11,751 bases of DNA from an uncultured Pleurocapsa sp. (GTDB taxonomy: Bacteria; Cyanobacteriota; Cyanobacteriia; Cyanobacteriales; Xenococcaceae), in the NCBI GenBank assembly GCA_937884735.1, contig CAKZYI010000213.1:1-11751 (forward strand). Direction: 5' to 3'. How positions within the stretch are numbered: position 1 is the first letter of the stretch; every line of letters starts with the position of its first letter. The notes under the pieces were generated by a model, which had not been told where the DNA came from, searched no databases, and was given only the letters and a program-made list of their open reading frames with translations. Below are positions 7,048 through 11,751 of this stretch, one piece after another. A program made the position numbers and the translations under genes.

Positions 7048-7066
7048 TTCTGAGACAATCTCAGAA
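7048..7066. promoter_or_regulatory. 19-bp perfect palindrome just upstream of the aminotransferase start
   Basis: TTCTGAGA (7048-7055) and TCTCAGAA (7059-7066) are perfect complements around CAA. The element ends 14 bases before the ATG at 7081, where a Shine-Dalgarno would normally sit, and no such sequence is present. It could be a repressor operator or a translation-controlling hairpin. Its TGAGA/TCTCA half-sites loosely resemble a Fur-type box, but the match is not good enough to name the regulator. Confidence 0.55.
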
Positions 7067-7080
7067 TAGCCAAAAACCAT

Positions 7081-8556
7081 ATGGTTGTTAGTAAAAGTAA
7101 AAACAGCATTCAACAAGAATATATTGATTCTCTCGTAGAGTCTTATCTCAAGAAAACACCATCTTCTAAGCAGATAGCACAGAAATATCGTCCTGTGTTT
7201 GCTGACAAAAGTTCTTTGGGCTTTAATTTTTCTTCTGAGCTAAAAGAAATATGCTATCCAGTAGTTTGCGATCGCTCTTTGGGTTCGCGACTGTGGGACG
7301 TTGATGGAAATGAGTATATCGATATTCTGAAGGGACTGGGGATTAATATATTTGGTCATAATCCAGATTTTGTTAGAGAAGAAATTGCAAAGCAGTTGAG
7401 TAAAGGAATACAGATTAGTCCTCAAAATAGCCTTGCAGGGGAAGTTGCTTCTTTAGTTAGCCAAATTACAGGGATGGATCGAGTTACCCTAAGCAATACA
7501 GGGACAGAGGCAGTGATGACGGCAATGAGAGTTGCGCGGGCTGCCACTAATAAATCTAAAATTGCTATTTTTACTAACTCCTATCATGGTCATAGTGATA
7601 GCACCCTAGTTAGGGCTAAAATCACAGAATATGCTAAAAAAGCAGCTAATCGAGTCTTAGATAAATCCAACGGCTGGCTCAAAACTTTGGTCAGTCCTTT
7701 ACAGTCGGGACTCAAAAGCAGTATCGATCCTAGTGCTGTTCCTGCGGCAATTGGCGTATCGGCAAATGCCGCCCAAGATATTTTAGTTTTAGACTATGAT
7801 AACCCGCGATCGCTAGACATTATTACAGCCAATCGCCAAGACTTAGCTGCTGTAATTGTCGAACCAATTCAAAGTCGTTGTCCCGAACTACAGCCCAAAG
7901 AATTTCTTCAAGAATTGAGAAGAATAACCCAGGATTTGGGCATAATCTTGATTTTTGATGAAATGGTAACAGGCTTTAGACTGCTTCCTGGTGGCGCGCA
8001 GCAGTGGTTTGATATAAAAGCCGATTTAGCTACCTACAGCAAAATTATGGGTGGTGGTATGCCAATATCAGCGATCGCAGGAAAAGCGGAATACATGGCG
8101 CGGATCGACGGTGGAGTTTGGAACTACGGTGACGAAAGTAGTCCGACTGTCAAGACGACTTTTTTCGCGGGGACTTATTGCAAGCACCCCCTCGCCCTAG
8201 CAGCAGCAAAAGCGGTTTTATCAGAAATAAAAAATCAAGGAGACACAATATATCATCAGTTAAATCAGCGTACATCTCAATTGGTTGAAGACCTGAACCA
8301 ATATACAGAAAGAGAAAATATTCCCGTCCAGTTTACCTGCTTTGGTTCGTTTTTTGCGATCGCACTTTCTCAGAGCAAACTTTCCCCCGCTGCCATAAAT
8401 CTGTTATCGTATCAACTGCTTAATGATGGCATCCATTTGCGTAATGGAGATAAAGGCGGATTTTTATCTATTGCTCATACAGAAGAAGATATAAGCTCTA
8501 TCAAGAGTGCCTGGCAAAATGGCTTAAAAACTCTCCAGAAAGCAGAATTTATTTAA
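7081..8556 (+). CDS. class III PLP aminotransferase, NRPS/PKS-associated type
   Basis: The 491-residue protein is a class III aminotransferase related to glutamate-1-semialdehyde aminomutase. The PLP lysine is K321 (TYSKIMGGGMP), D293 (IFDEMVTGFR) binds the pyridine nitrogen, and GTEAVMTAMR (141-150) and NSYHGHSD (166-173) form the cofactor pocket. The N-terminal segment (KYRPVFADKSSLGFNF, then GSRLWDVDGNEYIDI) resembles the aminotransferase domains embedded in McyE and mycosubtilin/iturin-type synthases, which aminate carrier-bound beta-ketoacyl groups. Here the domain is free-standing, so it may act in trans on a carrier protein or make an unusual amino acid. It starts the compact unit with mbtH (24 bases downstream). 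Three inverted repeats precede it. Family certain; NRPS link inferred from similarity recalled from memory and from mbtH. Confidence 0.9.
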   Translation: MVVSKSKNSIQQEYIDSLVESYLKKTPSSKQIAQKYRPVFADKSSLGFNFSSELKEICYPVVCDRSLGSRLWDVDGNEYIDILKGLGINIFGHNPDFVREEIAKQLSKGIQISPQNSLAGEVASLVSQITGMDRVTLSNTGTEAVMTAMRVARAATNKSKIAIFTNSYHGHSDSTLVRAKITEYAKKAANRVLDKSNGWLKTLVSPLQSGLKSSIDPSAVPAAIGVSANAAQDILVLDYDNPRSLDIITANRQDLAAVIVEPIQSRCPELQPKEFLQELRRITQDLGIILIFDEMVTGFRLLPGGAQQWFDIKADLATYSKIMGGGMPISAIAGKAEYMARIDGGVWNYGDESSPTVKTTFFAGTYCKHPLALAAAKAVLSEIKNQGDTIYHQLNQRTSQLVEDLNQYTERENIPVQFTCFGSFFAIALSQSKLSPAAINLLSYQLLNDGIHLRNGDKGGFLSIAHTEEDISSIKSAWQNGLKTLQKAEFI

Positions 8557-8580
8557 TTTCACTATTATTTAAAACTAATT

Positions 8581-8817
8581 ATGAATCCAGATAATCAAGA
8601 AGACAAGACCATATATTTAGTTGTAATCGACGAAGAAGAACGATATTCTATTTGGCCAGAATATAAAGAAATTCCCTATGGTTGGAAAGCTGTCGGAGAA
8701 AGCGGTCTAAAATCTGAATGTTTAGCGTATATCAAAGAAGTTTGGACAGATATGCGTCCTCTTAGTCTTAGAAAACATATGGAACAGCAACAGGCTGCTT
8801 CTGAAGCTAATGGCTAA
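8581..8817 (+). CDS. MbtH-like protein
   Basis: The 78-residue protein shows the full MbtH signature: YSIWP (22-26), P32 and GW (34-35), G39 with SG (41-42), C47-L, WTDMRP (55-60) and SLR (62-64), including the three invariant Trp (W25, W35, W55). MbtH-like proteins bind NRPS adenylation domains and help them fold and activate amino acids. No adenylation domain is encoded in this window, so the partner lies outside it. The gene starts 24 bases after the aminotransferase, consistent with one transcript. No Shine-Dalgarno is evident. Its last residues (E-A-N-G) and TAA come from the GCTAATG heptamer array, so the C-terminal tail after the conserved domain seems to be shaped by the repeat. Confidence 0.96.
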   Translation: MNPDNQEDKTIYLVVIDEEERYSIWPEYKEIPYGWKAVGESGLKSECLAYIKEVWTDMRPLSLRKHMEQQQAASEANG

Positions 8818-8830
8818 TGGCTAATGGCTA
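8806..8830 (+). repeat. STRR heptamer array (GCTAATG, 3.6 copies) over the mbtH stop codon
   Basis: GCTAATG is repeated perfectly at 8806-8812, 8813-8819 and 8820-8826, plus a partial copy to 8830. Short tandemly repeated repetitive (STRR) heptamers are known from cyanobacterial genomes. The mbtH stop (8815-8817) is inside the array. Confidence 0.9.
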
Positions 8831-8877
8831 AAAGCCTTTGCTGCAAATGAAGACTATTTAATAGGCATTAAATATGA

Positions 8878-9351
8878 ATGACCGAGAATGAATTTGATAA
8901 TGAGCTAGATTTACTTATGCCAGGGAATATTCCCCTGGAATGTTTTCTAGATATTGAAACAGCCAAAAAACTAAGTCAGGTTCTCGGTATATTTTTACAG
9001 GCTTTTGAAGAAACATCAGTTAGTAATGCACTGGAGAAGATAAATTTTGCCTTGAGTAATTTAGGTGAGATTGAAACTGCATCAGCAGATATAACTGATA
9101 CAGAGACTTCTTTGAAAAGTAGAGAAGTACAAGACTACGATCGCTTTTTCAAAATCAACCGCATCCAAACCAATGAGCCAGAGGTTGCCCTAGTGAAAGG
9201 ACTTTTAATTAATACTCAGACTTTTTTCTTGCTTTGCCAAAAGTGTGGCGATCGCTTGGACAAACAGCAAATTGAAATGCAAAAACAAGGTTTTATAGCC
9301 TATGGGCAATTATTAGCCAGAAGTTTTAAATTAAACATGACCGATACATAG
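8878..9351 (+). CDS. unrecognised helical protein between mbtH and the TDO-like gene
   Basis: I do not recognise this 157-residue protein. It is acidic at the N-terminus, looks mainly alpha-helical, and has no signal peptide or membrane helix. Residues 27-65 and 100-150 are amphipathic, separated by a polar, probably flexible stretch (about 66-85). A single C-x2-C pair (C120, C123 in LLCQKCGD) could bind a metal or be coincidental. It lies 60 bases after mbtH and only 11 bases before the TDO-like gene, so it is probably translated with the latter and may be its partner, an assembly factor or a small helical enzyme. The ATG at 8878 is the start; the ATG at 8874 is in another frame and stops at once. 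Confidence 0.8.
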   Translation: MTENEFDNELDLLMPGNIPLECFLDIETAKKLSQVLGIFLQAFEETSVSNALEKINFALSNLGEIETASADITDTETSLKSREVQDYDRFFKINRIQTNEPEVALVKGLLINTQTFFLLCQKCGDRLDKQQIEMQKQGFIAYGQLLARSFKLNMTDT

Positions 9352-9362
9352 CTAAATTTAAT

Positions 9363-9965
9363 ATGAATTCTCGATACAAACTATTATCTAGACATAAGTC
9401 TTACTCTTCTGCTGTTTCCTCTTCATCAGTCGATCCTCAAGCAATCTGGAAAGGCTTTCACTGGTCTTTTTTTATTAATATTCAGGGTTTAATAGTGTGC
9501 TTGCGTCGCTTTGAGATGTTTGTCGCCAAAAAGGATTTTGTTCGAGCAGAAATCGAATTAAAAACAGCCACCGAACTAATGTTAGCTTCTGGTGCTTCAA
9601 TGATTCTAGCAGGTAGCTTTAGCCAACAAGAATACGAAGCTCAAGTGCGAGAGATGATGATGCCTCCCAATGTTGACTCTGCTAATTTTAGCGGTTTGAT
9701 GTCTTGGGAGCATTCAACTTTAGTTCAATTATGGAAAAGATTACGCCCAATATTTGCTAATCTCCCAGATGTTTTACAACCCGAACATCAAAAATTTGTT
9801 AATGCCTATTCTCATTTAGCAAATGCCCATCGTGCCGTCTGCGAAAAAATTGGTGGAGATAGTACTGGCAGTATGCGATGCAAAGACGATACGGCTTTAG
9901 ATACCTTAAACAAATTTAGCTCTCGTCGCCAGTCATTAATCGATCCCAAATCTTCAAAAATATAA
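9363..9965 (+). CDS. putative compact TDO-superfamily (histidine-ligated heme oxygenase-like) protein
   Basis: The 200-residue protein is helical and cytoplasmic. Three residues line up with tryptophan 2,3-dioxygenases. H33 (GFHWSFFINI) matches the distal active-site His (H55 in Xanthomonas TDO). R96 (YEAQVREMMMPP), followed by FSGLMS, matches the substrate-binding Arg (R117) before SGFQS. H151 heads HLANAHRAVCEKIGG, which follows the H-x4-HR-x4-K-x-G pattern around the TDO heme ligand (H-VCMV-HR-MLGS-K-A-G in human). The H-to-R distance is 63 residues, against 62 in Xanthomonas TDO; the R-to-heme-His segment is much shorter (55 versus 123). The same superfamily includes MarE, PrnB, SfmD and LmbB2, which oxidise aromatic amino acids for natural products. 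The gene is 11 bases after the unknown helical gene; its TAA is in the heptamer array. Gene call firm; family call is my alignment by eye. Confidence 0.6.
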   Translation: MNSRYKLLSRHKSYSSAVSSSSVDPQAIWKGFHWSFFINIQGLIVCLRRFEMFVAKKDFVRAEIELKTATELMLASGASMILAGSFSQQEYEAQVREMMMPPNVDSANFSGLMSWEHSTLVQLWKRLRPIFANLPDVLQPEHQKFVNAYSHLANAHRAVCEKIGGDSTGSMRCKDDTALDTLNKFSSRRQSLIDPKSSKI

Positions 9966-10036
9966 TGGCTAATGGCTAATGGCTAATGGCTAATGGCTAA
10001 TAGCTAATGGCTGGCTAATGGTTAATGGCTAATGGC
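9963..10036 (+). repeat. STRR heptamer array (TAATGGC, about 10.5 copies)
   Basis: Five perfect TAATGGC units run from 9963 to 9997. A TAATAGC variant, one perfect unit, a truncated TGGC (10012-10015), a TAATGGT variant and two perfect units follow to 10036. It is the same heptamer as at 8806-8830 in a shifted register. The first TAA is the stop codon of the TDO-like gene (9963-9965). The truncated copy shows past slippage or recombination. Confidence 0.92.
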
Positions 10037-10086
10037 TACTTATTAACTTCAAACCATAACTATCGCAAAAGAGCAACATCGCAACT

Positions 10087-10108
10087 ATAAAATTATTTTA
10101 TTTTTTTT
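10087..10108 (+). terminator. weak terminator candidate (AT hairpin plus T-run)
   Basis: A short AT-only inverted repeat (ATAAA/TTTAT around ATTAT, 10087-10101) runs into a tract of eight T (10101-10108), 122 bases after the TDO-like gene. The stem has no GC pairs, so its strength is doubtful. Confidence 0.25.
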
Positions 10109-10353
10109 ATTGAAAATATATTCACAGTTATTCTCAATAGTTCTTGATTCGATCTTCCCCAAATCTGCCGATAAAAATTAGACAAATCAAACTAAAGTAT
10201 TTGTTTGAACGGAGTTGTTACTCAAATATTTTTGATCGAACTACATTTACTATGTTTCCTTTGTTTTAAGAATAAGAGAAATATTCATTGTGAAATAATG
10301 ATCGTTTAAAGTAGGTTGAACAAGACAAATTCTCTATATTTACTAAAAAACTA

Positions 10354-10375
10354 TTCTCAATAAGGCTATTGAGAA
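10354..10375. promoter_or_regulatory. inverted repeat with 9-bp arms in the dpsA upstream region
   Basis: TTCTCAATA (10354-10362) and TATTGAGAA (10367-10375) are perfect complements with a 4-base spacer. It lies about 150 bases upstream of the dpsA start. The arms resemble TTCTCAA/TTGAGAA half-sites of cyanobacterial iron-box type sequences, so a Fur- or PerR-family operator is possible. A copy of the left arm also occurs at 10131-10139. Confidence 0.45.
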
Positions 10376-10526
10376 CTTACATCAACAGCTAGATTTTTTT
10401 TGCAAATAGTAATGGTATATATCGTCTTTAAGTACTGACATTACAGTGTTTTAGTAGATCCACCAACTGATTTTCGTGTTAACGTAAGTAGTGTCAATAG
10501 ATATAGTTAATGAGAGAAGAATTTTT

Positions 10527-11078
10527 ATGTCTACATCAACAGGTTTACTTCGTCCTTACGGTCATGTAGAAGACAATCCCATATTGTTAGAGAAAAGCGT
10601 AACAGAACCAATATGCGAAGGATTCAATGCAGTTTTGTCTAGCTTTCAGGGACTATATTTGCAATACCAAAAACATCATTTTGTAGTTGAAGGTTCGGAG
10701 TATTATTCTCTTCATGAGTTTTTTAACGAAAGCTACGACGAAGTACAGGGACACGTTCATGACATCGGCGAACGTCAAAACGGTCTAGGTGGTATTCCTG
10801 CCGCTAGCTTTAGTAAATTAGCTGAGTTATGCTGTTTTGAGCAAGAAGAAGACGGCGTGTTTGGCGAACGTCAAATGGTAGAACACGATTTGGCAGCAGA
10901 ACAAGCAATTATCAAGCTACTACGCCAACAAGCAGCCCAAGCAGAAAGTTTAGGCGATCGCGCTACTCGCTATTTGTACGAGCAAATTTTGCTAAAAACT
11001 GAAGAGAGAGCTTATCATCTACAGCATTTCTTAGTACATGACAGTTTAACTTTAGCTTTTGTTGGTAATAACAATTAA
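10527..11078 (+). CDS. dpsA: DpsA, cyanobacterial Dps-family ferritin
   Basis: The 183-residue protein is a Dps mini-ferritin: a cytoplasmic dodecamer that oxidises and stores iron, uses up peroxide and may protect DNA. The family block LYLQYQKHHFVVEG is followed by SLHEFF and HDIGERQNGLGG. Numbering coincides with E. coli Dps: H51, H63 and E82 are kept, but D67 is N67 and D78 is H78. The His at 78 matches the His-type ferroxidase site reported for Thermosynechococcus DpsA. The LAELCCF and AEQAIIKLLRQQAAQAESLGDRATRYLYE segments are typical of cyanobacterial DpsA. I chose the ATG at 10527, preceded by GAGAGAAG at 10512-10519; a GTG at 10491 would add 12 non-conserved residues. The gene stands alone, with a long upstream region and its own terminator candidates. 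Confidence 0.95.
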   Translation: MSTSTGLLRPYGHVEDNPILLEKSVTEPICEGFNAVLSSFQGLYLQYQKHHFVVEGSEYYSLHEFFNESYDEVQGHVHDIGERQNGLGGIPAASFSKLAELCCFEQEEDGVFGERQMVEHDLAAEQAIIKLLRQQAAQAESLGDRATRYLYEQILLKTEERAYHLQHFLVHDSLTLAFVGNNN

Positions 11079-11081
11079 CAA

Positions 11082-11101
11082 GCTCAGTTAAAGTTCTGAG
11101 C
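11082..11101 (+). terminator. hairpin directly after dpsA
   Basis: GCTCAG (11082-11087) and CTGAGC (11096-11101) are perfect complements with an 8-base loop, starting 3 bases after the dpsA stop. No T-tract follows, so it may stabilise the mRNA 3' end rather than terminate transcription. Confidence 0.4.
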
Positions 11102-11257
11102 GTTGGTAAATCGAGGTATGATTTTTAGCAATTTTGGATATTAATTAAGTTTTAAAAGCTTATAGGTACAAGCAGAAACAATTTGTATCTCATTCATCTA
11201 ATTACCAAAGTCGAATTCTGTTTATGTTGAAGTAAAAGGCATACTAATTAACTAGAG

Positions 11258-11301
11258 TAAAGGTTGAGTTTAGCGATAAAGCGATTCAGCCTTTATTTTT
11301 T
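11258..11301 (+). terminator. Rho-independent terminator
   Basis: TAAAGGTTGA (11258-11267) pairs with TCAGCCTTTA (11286-11295) with a single G-T wobble, an 18-base loop between, and TTTTTT (11296-11301) follows. It lies 180 bases after dpsA and is the best terminator in the window. It ends either the dpsA transcript with a long 3' UTR or an unseen small RNA. Confidence 0.65.
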
Positions 11302-11575
11302 GGCATTTGTTAGTAATTTTTTCTAGTAATGGTAAGGTAAAATGACTTTTAAGCATTTACCTCTAATAGATTATTTTTGGTAAAAATCTTATATACCAGC
11401 GGCTTTGGCAGCTAAGAAAGTAGAAAAAGGTTGAAAAGTTAGCCTATACTGTTAACTCTATTTAATAATGATTGTTAATAAAGAAGCGATCGGGGTATTC
11501 TAAAAAAGAAGCGCGATAATTGATTTTGCGTCCGAAGCCTTTGCTGAAAGTAATCCCTTGCAATTTTTAGCTCCA

Positions 11576-11751
11576 ATGACTACAATCAGGTCTTTAAAAT
11601 GCCAAAGCTCCAACCAAAGACAATTTGAACGGTTTGTTTTTGTGGGAAGCAAAGCACAAAACGGGCAAATTTTATCCGACAGCGATTTAAGTCTTGGCGA
11701 TCGCGATTGCCTGTTTCTTTGTAATACTGAAATTGGAGATTGTGTTGCGAT
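11576..11751 (+). CDS. possible start of an unrecognised gene, cut by the window end
   Basis: From the ATG at 11576 (MTTIRSLKCQSSNQ...) the frame stays open to the last base, 58 residues, including SDSDLSLGDRDCLFLCN. The same frame is open back to 11504 without a better start. No domain is recognised and there is no Shine-Dalgarno. Two minus-strand frames are also largely open here, so both strand and reality are uncertain; it may be a remnant of a larger element. Confidence 0.3.
   Translation, partial: MTTIRSLKCQSSNQRQFERFVFVGSKAQNGQILSDSDLSLGDRDCLFLCNTEIGDCVA

Larger units (their letters stand above)
10037..10526. other. 490-base intergenic region upstream of dpsA
   Basis: No convincing gene is seen here in any frame. 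The region is AT-rich and holds the weak terminator candidate, an imperfect TATTGAAAA (10108-10116) / TTCTCAATA (10131-10139) pair, a TCATT/AATGA inverted pair (10285-10289 and 10297-10301), and the strong inverted repeat at 10354-10375. Its length suits a multi-input promoter region for dpsA; no clear -35/-10 pair stands out. Confidence 0.5.
11079..11575. other. intergenic region between dpsA and the window-end frame
   Basis: Apart from the hairpin at 11082-11101 and the terminator at 11258-11301 I see no gene here. A weak Fur-like match begins at 11464 (AATAATGATTGTTAATA, about 12 of 19 consensus positions) and could belong to whatever starts after it. Confidence 0.4.

Noticed and set aside
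7240..7425. 61-codon minus-strand frame inside the aminotransferase
   Set aside because: It is antisense to a conserved coding region and looks like a chance open frame.
9963..10036. CRISPR-like array
   Set aside because: The 7-base units are contiguous with no spacers. It is an STRR tandem array.
10433..10445. NtcA-type site (GTA...TAC) before dpsA
   Set aside because: The spacing between GTA and TAC is 7 bases rather than the required 8, and no suitable -10 box follows at the expected distance.
10491..10526. GTG start giving a longer DpsA
   Set aside because: The 12 extra residues are not like the family, and the ATG at 10527 has a purine-rich ribosome-binding sequence at a good distance.
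8832..11546. Shared word AAGCCTTTGCTG after mbtH (8832) and near 11535 as a dispersed repeat
   Set aside because: Identity is limited to about 12 bases and the flanks differ, so chance is a sufficient explanation.
11504..11751. Transposase fragment at the window end
   Set aside because: Open frames on both strands made this tempting, but no DDE or other transposase motif and no terminal inverted repeat can be seen.

Overview
The window is AT-rich cyanobacterial chromosome. It carries at least a dozen copies of the HIP1 octamer GCGATCGC, heptanucleotide tandem repeats of the STRR type, a DevC-type ABC permease, a cyanobacterial-type DpsA and a sucrase/ferredoxin-like protein. Genus cannot be fixed from the sequence. 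No rRNA, tRNA, CRISPR array or complete insertion sequence was seen.

Layout. (1) Bases 1-995, plus strand: the 3' part of a secreted or surface protein with a Pro-Glu linker, a Calx-beta-like region and three DUF5648-like repeats. (2) Bases 1055-5954, all minus strand: in transcription order, a DevC-like permease, a sucrase/ferredoxin-like [2Fe-2S] protein, a 2OG-Fe(II) oxygenase, a PiuC/YbiX-type Fe(II)/2OG hydroxylase and an exported HExxH metallopeptidase. (3) Bases 6024-9965, all plus strand, divergent from the first group: a SAM methyltransferase, a class III aminotransferase that resembles those built into NRPS/PKS lines, an MbtH-like protein, an unknown helical protein, and a 200-residue protein whose key residues line up with the tryptophan 2,3-dioxygenase (TDO) heme-oxygenase superfamily. 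(4) Bases 9963-10526: an STRR array and a long intergenic region with inverted repeats. (5) Bases 10527-11078: dpsA with a His-type ferroxidase site. (6) Bases 11079-11751: intergenic DNA with a good intrinsic terminator, then a possible gene start cut by the window end.

How the parts may fit (inference). MbtH proteins activate NRPS adenylation domains, yet no NRPS lies in the window. The aminotransferase, MbtH, unknown protein and TDO-like protein form one compact unit, with a methyltransferase upstream. This looks like a trans-acting tailoring or accessory module for a nonribosomal peptide whose megasynthase lies elsewhere. The opposite strand offers an exporter-type permease and iron-linked redox genes (PiuC-type hydroxylase, [2Fe-2S] protein, 2OG oxygenase), and DpsA is nearby. 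An iron-responsive, siderophore-like or redox-linked peptide locus is the leading hypothesis, not a demonstrated one.

Repeats and regulation. Three plus-strand genes (methyltransferase, mbtH, TDO-like gene) end inside heptamer arrays that supply their stop codons and, in two cases, their last residues. Three inverted repeats lie in the 175 bases before the aminotransferase, and a 9-bp-arm inverted repeat lies upstream of dpsA.
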